Of a DNA stretch of 64,000 bases, positions 1-11,300 are shown one piece after another. The translations under genes were made by a program, and so were the position numbers. Every line of letters begins with the position of its first letter. Position 1 is the stretch's first letter. The DNA is from an uncultured Prevotellaceae bacterium. Lineage in GTDB: Bacteria; Bacteroidota; Bacteroidia; Bacteroidales; Bacteroidaceae. The notes beneath the pieces were generated by a model. It was given only the letters and a program-made list of their open reading frames with translations, was not told the origin of the DNA and made no database searches. The stretch is taken from contig ONLY01000001.1 of the NCBI GenBank assembly GCA_900318775.1, positions 146,082 to 210,081 on the forward strand. The letters are read 5' to 3'.

Positions 1-72
1 TTGGGCCTGAGTGTTGACCTTCAGTGGCGCCAGGGACTTGTGTTTGACGGTGTGCCTGTAGGCGGGAACTAA
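1..72 (+). CDS. 3' end of an unidentified protein (partial)
   Basis: An open frame enters from the left edge and stops at TAA in 70-72, giving about 23 residues that end in ...VPVGN. It lies 65 bases upstream of an Mfa2/FimB-type gene on the same strand, so it is probably the preceding gene of the fimbrial operon. Outer-membrane proteins often sit there in Bacteroidales pilus loci, but too little is visible to name the family. Confidence 0.55.
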   Translation: MGLSVDLQWRQGLVFDGVPVGGN

Positions 73-84
73 TCGATTAACTGA

Positions 85-114
85 TTGGGGTGCACCACTG
101 ACGGTGCACCCCAA
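85..114 (+). repeat. Strong intercistronic hairpin (12-bp perfect inverted repeat)
   Basis: TTGGGGTGCACC at 85-96 and GGTGCACCCCAA at 103-114 are perfect inverse copies around a 6-base loop. There is no T-tract after it, so a simple intrinsic terminator is unlikely. Its place between two genes of one operon fits RNA processing, stabilisation of the upstream message, or partial attenuation. The function is inference. Confidence 0.7.
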
Positions 115-137
115 CCACTCTGATGGAGAAAAGAGCG

Positions 138-1214
138 ATGAAGCGGTTGAGGAAAATCGGCTGGATGCTTGCTTCCCTGCTGTTGGCACTCATGCAGACC
201 CATTGTGATTCGTTGGGCATTGACCAAGACTTGAGCGACTGTGCGGCACCGAAGAAAGACTTTCGCATCAACTATGAGCTGTGGCTCGTCACCAATCTGG
301 AGACGGAACTGCGGACTGTGCTTGATGCGGACATAGATGTTGTGGCACAGAACGAACTCCGCAACTCGCTGAAAGGTATCTTTACTGATTTTGCTGAGGA
401 TGTGGATTTGTCGTTCTATGACGTGAACCTTGCCAACGACATCTTGTTGCACCGCGAAGAGAAGACGATGGATGCTAGTGAACGCAGTTATGCGCTGAGT
501 CTGTCAGCCCGCCAATATCACCACCTCGCTATTGCTAACATCAAGAAGAATATGGTGGCGGAACTCCTTAACAACGACTTCTGCCATACTTCGACGTTAA
601 AACAGCAAGAAGGAACCGATGGGGTGGTCCCTTCTCAGCAGACAGGCCTGTTCACGGCTCGTCTGCCTATTGATATTGTAGGCGACCAGAACCAGACCTT
701 CAACGTGTCGCTCTATATGGCAAACTGCGCTGCTGCGCTGCTGCTGGACAAAGGCACAGCTCCCATTGCTTCCATCGACGTGAAGACGAAAGGCTTTGCC
801 GTTGCATTCGAGATTTCGGACAGCATCTACCGCTTTGTGGATGACTCGCCGTTGGTGCAGGCAAACTCTATTCCTCTCCCATCAGAGAATCAATACTTAT
901 TTTGTTCTGTAAACTTCCCTTCGTGGAATCCGTTGGACACTCGAATGGTGATAGACAGCCAGGACCCATTCATGGTTCCAGATGCTGACAAATCATTATG
1001 GCAGTATCAGGTGGATGTCACTTTGACTGATGGAAGTGTGACCCGCTCTGTGCTGGGCATGCAGAAGCCAATTCTTGCAGGGCAGTTAGTAATATTGAAA
1101 GCGTTTGTCAAGGATGACGGTACGGTGCAGCCCGTTACATCTGTTTCAGCAGGTGCTTCTGTTGCTGTTGACTGGACGGTCATCAAATATCCTGACATTC
1201 CTTTAGGAAGATAA
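138..1214 (+). CDS. Mfa2/FimB-family fimbrial anchor lipoprotein
   Basis: This is a 358-residue lipoprotein resembling the Mfa2/FimB family, which anchors the base of Bacteroidales type V pili in the outer membrane and limits their length. The N-terminus is basic and hydrophobic and ends at a lipidation Cys near residue 23. The mature protein opens with a Cys/Asp-rich stretch (DLSDC) and an INYELWLVTNLETEL segment typical of the family. I chose the ATG at 138 because GGAG at 125-128 gives a well-spaced ribosome binding site; the in-frame ATG at 123 overlaps that site. It leads a run of co-directional lipoprotein genes (gaps of 5 to 21 bases), so it is probably co-transcribed with the other pilus subunits. 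Family assignment is fairly sure; its exact position in the fibre is inferred. Confidence 0.82.
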   Translation: MKRLRKIGWMLASLLLALMQTHCDSLGIDQDLSDCAAPKKDFRINYELWLVTNLETELRTVLDADIDVVAQNELRNSLKGIFTDFAEDVDLSFYDVNLANDILLHREEKTMDASERSYALSLSARQYHHLAIANIKKNMVAELLNNDFCHTSTLKQQEGTDGVVPSQQTGLFTARLPIDIVGDQNQTFNVSLYMANCAAALLLDKGTAPIASIDVKTKGFAVAFEISDSIYRFVDDSPLVQANSIPLPSENQYLFCSVNFPSWNPLDTRMVIDSQDPFMVPDADKSLWQYQVDVTLTDGSVTRSVLGMQKPILAGQLVILKAFVKDDGTVQPVTSVSAGASVAVDWTVIKYPDIPLGR

Positions 1215-1235
1215 AGTAGAGGAGCGTTCGCGTAC

Positions 1236-3122
1236 ATGCGTTCATTATTATATAAATATATATTCGTCTTGTTATTGCTGCTGACGATGACTGGTTGTGG
1301 AGATGAGTCAGCAACAGTTCATTCCGATGGTAATCCTTCTGTCGGAGGAACAGAGTCTGTGGCTGTGGAATTGGGTGCCAGCTTCCATCGGCCAACAAAT
1401 AAGAGCCGCATGTCGGCTGTGGCAACACAGTTGAGCGGCAATTTCAGAGGCATCAGCGAGTTTACGCTGATTCCGTTTGCTACACAGGGAGTAATCGGTT
1501 CGGACGATACTCCTTTGAGCCATATGGTGAACGTGGGACGTACCGTCAGCGACGCACGGCTCGTCAGCAACAACCATGCGGCATTTTATCAGCCTGTTTT
1601 TGTGCCTCGCGGCACTGCTTCTTTCTTGGTCTACGGACACGCTCCTGCGGGTGATGATCCTTTTGCCTATGGTTCTATGTCTGGCTTCAGTAATCTTGAG
1701 AACATTACGAAGGCAAGTGACATTACCTTTGCCCTTGACCCTATTTATTCGGATACGGAAGTGCCTGCTATCGCACAGGAACTGGCAGACTATCTGACTA
1801 GTATAGCCACCTGCCATTGTGCGTGGCCTACTGCATATTATGGCGAAATGTTCAACCGTGTACAACGCACTCCTGCTTTCAACTGGAGCAATCCTGATAG
1901 CTACGACCATAGTGTGCTGGCAGATGCGTTCGAGTTCTTCTCGAATGAAGACAGGGTGATGGGTTCTTCATCAACGCTGCTGAACCGTCTGCTGACCGTG
2001 CTTTATAATCGCTTGTATGCTGTCGCTATGACCGACCCGACAGCTTGGGACTACTATGATACGAATATTGCCCCTACCCCTATAGGGACGATTTATCCCT
2101 ATCGTGAGTTGGCAGCAGCTATCCGCACGGCCATTGCCAATCCTGTTTATGTGGTGACCAGTGGCAATGCTGACAATGTGACGGTTCAGTTGAGAAATCC
2201 GCGAGACCGATATCCTGCCAGCATTCATCTGCCGGATGGCGCTGCTGGCATCCAGTGGAATGCCAGCGAACAGGCTTTCCAGGTGGTAATGCAGACGAAA
2301 GCCTCTGCCAAGCAGATGAGTGCGAGCCGCTTTTGCTATCCGCCATTCTTGTGCTACTATGCCAACAGCTGCATCAAGACGGCTGACGATGGCTCAAAAG
2401 AGAATTTTTATGTATCCACCAATACTTGGCCTCAGATTTTGGCACAATATCAGGGGACTCTGCCTTTTGTCAACTCTAAGACAACGGCTGTTGCGATTAC
2501 TGATGCTATCAATTACGGTGTTGCCCAGTTGCGCCTCAAGCTCAGGATGGGAAATAACAGCAACACTTTAATGGACAGTAAGGACAACCCCGTGGAGGTG
2601 GGGACGCACTCGTTCCCGCTGACAGCTGTAATGGTGGGACCTCAATATGATGTAGCCTATAATTTTGACCCGTTGCTGTCGTCCGATGAACATACGGTGT
2701 ACGACCCCCGCATTGTGGATGCTGCCAATCAAACGATTTATTTGGTTCCATTTGTGGATTCCGAATACGCTCAAACCTTAGTGCTGCCTACCCGGGCGAA
2801 TGAGACGGTCTATATGGTGCTGGAATTTCAAAACGATAGTGAAACGGAGTTCTACGGTGCCAATGGACTGATACTGAAAGGTTCGAAATTCTACATGACA
2901 GCGAAGCTTGACCCGACTACCGCTACGAACTATAATCCAGATGATGCTAAGGTGAACAGAGTGTTTGCCCAGGATGGTTATACAGAGGTGAATGGGGTTA
3001 TCAGTGACCTGAAGAGAGCCTGGAATGTGGTGCCTGATACGCGCGACCCACAATTGGAGGTGGGTGTGTCGATGGAGATGAAATGGATTCAAAGTACAAC
3101 TACTAATGTGTTATTGGATTGA
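1236..3122 (+). CDS. Fimbrillin-like (Mfa-like) lipoprotein, possible tip or accessory subunit
   Basis: This is a 628-residue lipoprotein with signal peptide and lipidation Cys near residue 21. The segment NFRGISEFTLIPF at about residues 70-82, followed by a NHAAFYQPVFVPRGTASFLVYG stretch near 110-130, matches the pattern of the Mfa-like fimbrillin family in Bacteroidales. That family includes minor pilus subunits and tip adhesins. It is much longer than a typical shaft subunit (350-450 residues), which favours an accessory or tip role. GGAG at 1221-1224 precedes the start. It sits 21 bases after the anchor gene and 4 bases before the next subunit. The tip role is inference from size and order only. 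Confidence 0.75.
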   Translation: MRSLLYKYIFVLLLLLTMTGCGDESATVHSDGNPSVGGTESVAVELGASFHRPTNKSRMSAVATQLSGNFRGISEFTLIPFATQGVIGSDDTPLSHMVNVGRTVSDARLVSNNHAAFYQPVFVPRGTASFLVYGHAPAGDDPFAYGSMSGFSNLENITKASDITFALDPIYSDTEVPAIAQELADYLTSIATCHCAWPTAYYGEMFNRVQRTPAFNWSNPDSYDHSVLADAFEFFSNEDRVMGSSSTLLNRLLTVLYNRLYAVAMTDPTAWDYYDTNIAPTPIGTIYPYRELAAAIRTAIANPVYVVTSGNADNVTVQLRNPRDRYPASIHLPDGAAGIQWNASEQAFQVVMQTKASAKQMSASRFCYPPFLCYYANSCIKTADDGSKENFYVSTNTWPQILAQYQGTLPFVNSKTTAVAITDAINYGVAQLRLKLRMGNNSNTLMDSKDNPVEVGTHSFPLTAVMVGPQYDVAYNFDPLLSSDEHTVYDPRIVDAANQTIYLVPFVDSEYAQTLVLPTRANETVYMVLEFQNDSETEFYGANGLILKGSKFYMTAKLDPTTATNYNPDDAKVNRVFAQDGYTEVNGVISDLKRAWNVVPDTRDPQLEVGVSMEMKWIQSTTTNVLLD

Positions 3123-3126
3123 TAGG

Positions 3127-4266
3127 ATGAGATATATTGTTCTGCTCTTGGTTTTGGTGCTTGTATCATGCAGTCACGACTCGGAGGATGCGATTGGCGT
3201 TCCATCGGGGCAGGGCGGTGTGCTGAATGTCTATGTGTATCCGTCTGACAATCCCATGGTGACTCGTTCGGATATAGGTCCAGTGAGTGTGGACAATCTG
3301 GAGCGTGATGTGAAGTCGCTGAAGATATGGATTTTCAAGCATAATGAAGCTGCAGGAACAGACTTGCCGCTTCACTATCTGGCACCTGCGGAGCCCGAAT
3401 TGCAGGGCAGCAGGGCGCAGCTCTTCCAGATTGCACTGACAGAGACGCAGGTGGAGGCCCTGACAGGGGCTGCTAACCTGGTGGATGTATATGTACTGGC
3501 TAATGCGGCCAGTGTGGGATTGAACGGCCTGAACGGAACATCTACCCGTGCGGCTGTACGAGAGGCGCTCATTGGCTCTAATTATTTTGGCACCGCGTCT
3601 CCAACTACTGATATTGGCACAAATGGACTTCCTATGTCGGGTTGTGCTGAGGGCATCTCTGTACAAGGTTCTTTGCCCGTGTTGAGTCTGCCTGTGGTTA
3701 AACTGACTCGTTGTGTGTCGAAACTGCGTTTTGTGCTGGTGCAGAGCGATGAGAGTGATACGGGATTATCTTTGACTGGCATCCATTTGAACGGAAACCA
3801 GTTCCCCGAAACGGAGCATGTATTCAACACGACCAGCAATCCTTATAGTGTCAGTGCTACCTATGTGGCCAATGGCATCTCTTTTGCTCCACCAAGCGAT
3901 ATTGCTAAAAGTGACCGTATCTCAGACCTACTCTATACGTCGCAGTCGGCACAAGACTATGAAGACCTCGTTGATGCGTTCGTGGCCCGTGGAGAAGCGA
4001 CCCAGATGGGACCTTACTACTTTAGGGAGAGTGACCGGTGTCTGGCTGGCTCTATTGACTATAGCATCACAGATACGGAGCATCAGGTGACGTACAAAAC
4101 GGCTAACTTCAGCATGAGTGATGTTCCTGGAACATACAATTTCAGCAGAAACCACACATGGATAGTGTATGTATATTACTATGGCGGTGAACTGTTGCAA
4201 CTGAATTTGGCCTACATCACTCAATGGAGTGTGGAGGACCGGGAGCATGAACTGTATAATTGGTAA
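3127..4266 (+). CDS. Mfa1/FimA-type fimbrial subunit lipoprotein
   Basis: This 379-residue lipoprotein has a short hydrophobic signal peptide ending at Cys15. The N-terminal part carries VTRSD at about 36-40. In this family a protease cuts after Arg to free the groove for donor-strand assembly. The following residues (SLKIWIFKH, VDVYVLANA) match the conserved N-terminal beta domain of FimA/Mfa1-type pilins. The ATG at 3127 is chosen because it lies 4 bases after the upstream stop with a GATAGG sequence in front; an in-frame ATG at 3106 would overlap the previous gene and spoil the signal peptide. It could be the shaft or a minor subunit; the sequence does not settle which. Confidence 0.75.
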   Translation: MRYIVLLLVLVLVSCSHDSEDAIGVPSGQGGVLNVYVYPSDNPMVTRSDIGPVSVDNLERDVKSLKIWIFKHNEAAGTDLPLHYLAPAEPELQGSRAQLFQIALTETQVEALTGAANLVDVYVLANAASVGLNGLNGTSTRAAVREALIGSNYFGTASPTTDIGTNGLPMSGCAEGISVQGSLPVLSLPVVKLTRCVSKLRFVLVQSDESDTGLSLTGIHLNGNQFPETEHVFNTTSNPYSVSATYVANGISFAPPSDIAKSDRISDLLYTSQSAQDYEDLVDAFVARGEATQMGPYYFRESDRCLAGSIDYSITDTEHQVTYKTANFSMSDVPGTYNFSRNHTWIVYVYYYGGELLQLNLAYITQWSVEDREHELYNW

Positions 4267-4273
4267 GACAAAG

Positions 4274-5353
4274 ATGAGACTGACGAAAAAAATAGATTTA
4301 CTTCTGCTATGGGCGGTCATGCTGCTGACCGTTGCATGTGGTATGTCGTCATGCTCTGATGATGAGGATAGTGCTGGTGCGGAGGATGGTGAGGCACTGG
4401 AACTGCTGACCTACACTCGTGCTTTGACCGATGTTCCCACCACACGTGCAATCAGCGTGCCATCGGGATATCAGCTCTATACGGTTCAACACCCCGAGGC
4501 AAAGGATGGTAGCCATGTCATCGGGGCTTATTTGGCCAGCAATTCGGGCACGGTGCTCCGCCACTTTGTGTACGAGACAAACCATTGGCATTCTAATGTC
4601 ATAGTGAAAGAAGGTAACTCATATTACATTTATGGGTTCATGCCCATGAGTGCAGTGGAAGAGTCAAGCATTAGCTCTGTCTCGGACAGCTACAGCAATG
4701 GTGCTAATCTCACGCTCGAGGGGCTGAAGAGTTTATCGGCAGAAGATGTCAGCGTGATAGTGGGCGTGAAAGGAGTGGAGAACGTGTGGGATGACGTGGA
4801 AGTGACTCAAGGCAACTTCTACTATTTGGGCAAGGGACGTGACAAGAACCACGTATATCTTTTGTTCGACCATCTGTATTCGGCTGTACAGTTCAGTATA
4901 CGCATCGATAATTCTTATTCAGCCATGCGCACCATACGTCTCAAGTCTGTGGTGCTGAAAACGGAAACTGCCGCAGAAGTGGATGCCCACATTGAGTTGC
5001 GTCCAGAGTCTAAGCCTATTGCCAACGTGACCTTCACACAAAAGGGCACGACTACAGGAAAGGTTGTACTGCTCGACACAGAGCGGACATTGACCACATC
5101 TTATGTCGCTTTGGGTAGTTTATGCTATTTCGCTGCTTCGGCAGGTGCAGACATGAAACTGGTGAGCTGTTACGACGTGTATGACCGCTATGGTAACCTG
5201 CTGCGTTCCAATTGCATCAGAGAGAACCGTCTCAATTTGTTGGCAAGTGTGAAACGTGGCGAACGTAAGAATGTACAGTTGACGGTCAATCCGACCTATC
5301 TATACCAATTGTCCGAACCAGAACTAGACAACCCGCATATTGAGGTGAATTAA
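4274..5353 (+). CDS. Fimbrillin-family lipoprotein
   Basis: This is a 359-residue lipoprotein with two possible lipidation cysteines, Cys22 (LTVAC) and Cys27 (GMSSC). Cys27 is followed by SDDED, which resembles the acidic export signal that sends Bacteroidota lipoproteins to the cell surface. A TTRA motif occurs shortly after, like the Arg processing site of fimbrillins. The rest is beta-rich and contains a segment (VYLLFDHLYSAVQFSIRI) typical of Bacteroidales fimbrillins. The start at 4274 follows the previous stop by 7 bases; the longer frame from 4229 overlaps the previous gene and was rejected. It is the last small subunit before the giant secreted proteins. Confidence 0.72.
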   Translation: MRLTKKIDLLLLWAVMLLTVACGMSSCSDDEDSAGAEDGEALELLTYTRALTDVPTTRAISVPSGYQLYTVQHPEAKDGSHVIGAYLASNSGTVLRHFVYETNHWHSNVIVKEGNSYYIYGFMPMSAVEESSISSVSDSYSNGANLTLEGLKSLSAEDVSVIVGVKGVENVWDDVEVTQGNFYYLGKGRDKNHVYLLFDHLYSAVQFSIRIDNSYSAMRTIRLKSVVLKTETAAEVDAHIELRPESKPIANVTFTQKGTTTGKVVLLDTERTLTTSYVALGSLCYFAASAGADMKLVSCYDVYDRYGNLLRSNCIRENRLNLLASVKRGERKNVQLTVNPTYLYQLSEPELDNPHIEVN

Positions 5354-5373
5354 AATAAGAGGAGAAAGAAACG

Positions 5374-8300
5374 TTGAAGAATAGATACATTATATTATAT
5401 GTCATGTCGCTCTTGGCTACCGTGGTGGCACAGGCGCAGATAAGCATAGGCGGAAACGTCTATGGCGGTGGTAATGAGGGAAATCTAAGTGGAAAGACAG
5501 AGGTTGTTATCCGCTCTGCTGATATTGATGGTAGTGTATTTGGTGGTGCTCGGCAAGCTAATGTGGGCGGCTCTACATTCGTGAACATAGACGGTGAGCA
5601 CATGAGTGGTGATATCCTTATCAATTACGTCTATGGAGGTAACGACATCGCAGGCACGATAGGCACCTCGGATGAACTGCCTTCGGCACTTACCGAAACA
5701 GAAGAAAACGGCATTGACAACTCTTACAATGCTTTCATTTTGACCACCCCGGAACGGACAGAGACTACGGGCTCTCTGACCGAACAACCCTACAAAATCT
5801 ATATTGGTCAGATGTTTGGCGGCGGTAATGGCGATTATGACTATCTCTCCGAGGGGAGTCCTTATCTTGGCATGACTCGTCCAGAACTGAACAAGGCTTA
5901 TCAGGAGATTAGAGGAGGCTCGTGTGTGATTCTCTATGGTGGTGGAAACAATGTGACGGTGAAGGAGGCTACTGACATCTGTATAGACAACTCTAGTGCT
6001 ATTACCTACGACATACAAGATGCCGAGGGAAACACAAAGTTGACAGACGAGCGCCTGAGGCGCATGGGAGTGTATCAGTTAGGAGGTGCAGGAGAAAACG
6101 TGGCCACCAGCGATGCCTACCAGTTCTCCAGAGTCTTTGGCGGCAACAACAAAGCTCCTATGGATATTCGCCCGAAGTGGCATCTTGTTCGTGGTAAGGT
6201 CCGCAATCTCTATTCCGGTGGAAACTGTGGAGCCATGACTCATGCGAAAGGTATTTTCCTTGCCATCAACTCGGACGAGATGGAAGTGGGTAACGTCTAC
6301 GGAGGATGCCGTATGGCTGACGTGAATCCAGATAAGCGTTCCATTGCCAAAGAAGAGATAGAGGGCGTGCTTTGTCCTGAAGGCTATGCGGCTCGTGTAC
6401 ATATCGGTGGAGGAAAAATCCATAATGTTTATGGCGGCAACGATATTTCTGGAGTTGTCTATGGTGGCAATGCTGTAGGAATCCACAGTAGCATCCTCGG
6501 CAATGTGTATGGTGGCGGCAACGGCTCGTATCCTTATACAGATAATGCCGACCTGAAGGGAAGCGACCTTTATGGGGACTTTTATTACGATGTCAATCAG
6601 TTGTTAGGACTGAGTGAGGGAACTGCCTTTACAGGGGCGCAATCAGCGGAAGCCCTCAATCGCTTCCGCCCCAATGCGGAAGCCGTATCAGTCCGTCTGA
6701 TTGGCACGGCTGATAAGCAGACTATTATTGGTGGCGCTGTCTATTGTGGTGGTAATAGTGCTACATTGCATTCGTCTAGCAGCACGGCCAAGGCTGAGCT
6801 GAAGATTGGTGCATATGTCTTTGCCGATAATGTGTTCCTGGGCAGTAATGGTGAGAATATGGTGACGGAGCAAGTGTTAAAACGCCTGGCCCATAACGTC
6901 ACTGAACAAGGCGTGATTACTACTGACGACAATGACTACGACTTCAGCCAAATGGACTTGACGGATGCGGATCAGTTTGCCTTATACATGAAGGGATGTG
7001 AGATGGGTGTGAAGCCTCATGTGGTGTTCGACCCCGATTATGTGCCCTACAGTACCTATTTTGGCTCTTTCTTCTGTGGCGGAAACGTAGGTAGTGTATT
7101 CGTGGACGAATCCACTACTTCCACCACGATTGATATCGCTCACTCAATTATTATATTCGATAAGTTAGTGGGTGGATGCAATAAAGCATATGTGAAGAAG
7201 ACTCAGTATAATGCAGCTTTCGACGGAGGCATCATCACTAACGGGAACGCAGGAGTTGATTTGACTCTAAATCTCTCGGGCTTGAAGATGCGTCCGATGC
7301 GTTGGCCTGTGGCTGGAGTGGATGATGATGCAGCTCTGCCTGATCTTCCTTTAGTTTGGAATACCGTTAAGAACGTCCACGATGCAGAAGGCCATACGAT
7401 ACCAGTAGCATGGAATGATGAAACCTGGAGCGGTGGTGATGCTCTTCAATCGACGATGAACCGCCGACTGACTGGGGGCAACATCTATGGAGGCTGCTAT
7501 GAGAGCGGGCATGTGGATGGCAATGTGGTGATAAACATCAATGGCACCCTTATGGACCGTGATGGTGAACGTGGTGTGTTTGACAGTGTGGCGGTGGACG
7601 AAAATGGCGAGGCAACTACGGGTGAAAACGGAGAGGATTATGTCATCCTTGCAACCCGCAGTGGTGTGATACTTGACGAGCAGGAGTGGGACGTGCTGGG
7701 TTCTGCTCTTAGCGTGTATGGTGGAGGCTATGGAAAGAACTCTGAGATATGGGGAAAAACGACTATCAATCTCAACAAAGGATATGTGTTCCAAGTCTAT
7801 GGAGGAGGTGAACTTGGCGCCATAGGAAAGGGAACGAGAAATGCCGAGACGGGTGAGCTCGAATACGACATGGTGAATGGTTATAACCCGCGATACAGCA
7901 CCTGTATCAATATGCACGGTGGTTCTGTGGGACGCTCTAGGAAGTTCCACGACGAGAATATGGCAGAGTGTGAGTATATTTATGGTGGAGGATTTGAAGG
8001 ACTTGTTGTGGGCAACACTCGTATCAATCTCGGAAATGGTCGTATATTCGGTTCTTTCGGAGGAGCGTGCAATGCCGATATTTTGGGGCACACAGAAACT
8101 TATGTGGGCCAGTGGATTGACGGAGAGAACGTCGTGACAGGCTTTCCATGGGTTCGTGACCATATTTACGGTGGTAATGACTTTGGCGGGCAGATTATGG
8201 GTGCCCAAGATTTCATCGGTAGAGTGAGTGACGCAGCCTTGGGCAAGGTGTACGATGGTGGCATGACTACAGCCTCGGCCTATGTGGAGTATGCCCAAGG

Positions 8301-11300
8301 ACATATGGAAAACATCTTTGGAGGATGCTTTGGCGACTACGATTATGAGGATGATGAATATGTCAACCGTGTAATTAATAAGTCCTATCTGAGCAATGCT
8401 TTTGTAAACATCCGCCCTATTGCCAATTCCGATAACGTTATCAAAAAGGTGCTCGGTGCAGGTGAGGGACATAGTGGAGACCGCTATGGCGATAAGAGTC
8501 AGGACCGTAGTTATGTGCTCATTGACATACCTGATGATATGGAAAACTTTAAGGGCACAGAAATCTTTGGTGCTGGTAGCCATGATGGACTTGGTATGCG
8601 GTATTCACAGGCTGAGACATCTGATGCAGGGTTTAACGTAAATAAGGCTTCTGCCATCATCGACCTCGTGCGTGGACAAATTAAGGCTGTCTATGGTGGT
8701 AGTTACGAAGAGGGGATCACACGGAGAACAATGGTGAATGTGCCAGAAGGTTCTACCATCCAGGTTGATAAGATATTTGGTGGCGCATACGGAATGGCCA
8801 ACAATGCACCCTGTGATGTCTATGAGGCAATCGTGAATTATAGCAGTGCTGATGCATTGGTTGCACAAGCTATTTATGGCGGTAACAATAGTTATCGTCG
8901 CACACTTTACGGAACCGTAAACATCAACTGCCCGGTCTATTCAAACACAGAACGGACTTATCAAGCAACTGTTTATGGAGCAGGCTATGGTGTGAATACT
9001 TGGTCGCAATACACAGAGGTGAACTTGAATGACGGTGCTGTGGTGTATGAGGCTTATGGTGGCGGGCAGAATGGACAGCTGCTTAATAAGGAATCGGTTA
9101 ACCAGTGGAAAATTAATGAACCGAGTCTTTACACCTTGTTGAACGGCTATACAGATAATGGACTAAGCAGTTCTTTGGCCAAGAGCAACCGGCTTCATGT
9201 TGCAGATGCGTCACGTCCCGAAAAGTATAATGCCAATGTGCACATTTACGAAGGGGCCAAGGTAACGGGCTACTGTTATGGTGGTGGCTTGGGCGATGGC
9301 TCTATTCCGCATAGTGGTAACGTGTATGGAACGACCTATATAGACCTGTTGGGAGGAACGGTGGTGAAAGACCTTTATGCAGCAGGTACAACAGGCTCTG
9401 TGAAAGACTCTTTGGGTGTCAGAACTTTTGTGGCTAGCGCAACAGCGTATGTAGAGGGTGGTACAGCTCGTAATGTTTATGGTGGCGGATGGAAAGGCAG
9501 TGTAGGGCACCATAATGGGACTATTGCTGCTGCAAATGATGGAGACATTCTAGGAGAGACTCATGTTGTCATTGGAAAACTTGATGGTGATAGTTTTGTC
9601 AATGGTATACCGGCAGTGGAACGAAACGCTTATGGTGGTGGTGAAGGTGGAGCAGTCTTTGGCGCCACTCACATCACTCTTCTTAATGGTTACGTAGGCT
9701 ATCGCTTCCATTCTGATTGGGCGGATAATGTTGAGACTCCAAACATAGATGAACGATACGAGGAGAAAGTAGATGATGAAACGTGGAAAGGAGATGGAAC
9801 GAACCGCCTGTATGATAGTGGATGTATATTTGGTGGTGGATATATTGATAATAGTAGTGTGGATGAAGCTTATGTGAAGATGATGGGTGGACATGTACGT
9901 AACAGCCTTTTCGGAGGAGGTGAGATTGCTGCTGTCGGACGCGGTATCATAAGTGTTAGCGGTGAGGAGAATTCTACTCGCAAGTTACAAGGCATTTATA
10001 AAGCAGGTAAGACTCATTTGGAGATGTTCAAAGGCTATGTGCACCGCAATGTGTTTGGTGGTGGCCGAGGATACAACAACGTTGGTGAAGGTGGTACGCT
10101 TTATTCTGATGGATATGTGTTTGGTCAAACGGAAGTGCATATTCATGGCGGTGAAGTGGGTACAGCCCGAGGCGTATCTCTCGGTCATGGCAACGTGTTT
10201 GGTGGTGGTGATATAGGATATGTATATAGTGCCTACGAGAAAGAAGGAAAAGTCTGCGTAGGAAAGAAAGTTGGTGAGCGTTATGTGGATGAAGTGAATG
10301 AAGGATACTATTATCAGAATGAAGGTGGACATTTTGAACACGGTGAATATGTGGGTGGATCATTTGTGCTAGACGAAGGAAGCAACGTCTTAACCGAAGA
10401 CTGTAAGGTGCTTATCGAGCCGCATTGTAAGGTGACTTCAGCTGTTACTATCAATGGACACTCTTATTCTGTCGGAGAGTATGTCCCCACAGAGGTGCTC
10501 AATACTTTGAAGAATAAGAATGATGATAATGACAAAGAAATATGGGCATGTTTGGATCCGGCAGGAATTATCATATATAATGCTGTGTTTGCAGGCGGAA
10601 ATACCTCGTCAGGCTCTGCTGCAGTGTATGTAAATACTACTACGGTGTTTGGTAATGCGACAGCTTCCATTCATGATGCCTATCATCGAGATTTTATCAC
10701 ATTAGGTACAGGACGTACAGGTGGTCTCTATGGTGATGGCAACTTGACTTTTGTGGATGGCTATCGTGGATTGAACATCACGAACTATGGAACGGACTAT
10801 TATAGTATAAGACCGGAAATCGGCATCACCGAGTTCCATGCACTTCCTGCTCGTGAGGCGGCTTACTATGAATTGAAGTATAAGTGCATACGAGAATGTA
10901 CTGATAAAGATGGAACACATTATAAGACAGGGACCGGTAATTCAAAGGCATCCACTATAACGGCTGACGATGCGTTGACGCTGTTCGATGGCATTACCGA
11001 TGGTCAGGAATCACTTCTGATAACCGATCCTGCTACGGGGCAGTTAATTCCTAACCCTCTTTATTGGGAAGAAAACGGTGTGGTATCAATCTATGCGGGA
11101 CGTCTGATGAATACTATTCAGCGTGCTGACTTCTGTGGCGTGTTTGGTAGTCGCATGGTGATGATGGGCGCACAAGACCGCGTGCCTGAGATTGTTGATT
11201 ATAACAACTACACCATCAACCGTGTGCGTGAGGTTTCGCTCAATCAGCAGCATTCGATCATTGAGTCAGATTTGATGCTCAAGCCTAATCCCACTGGTCC

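Noticed and set aside
7351..8583. 410-residue minus-strand frame inside the giant YGGG gene
   Set aside because: Gly-, Asn- and Tyr-rich repeats rarely give stops on the opposite strand; there is no signal, motif or promoter for the reverse frame.
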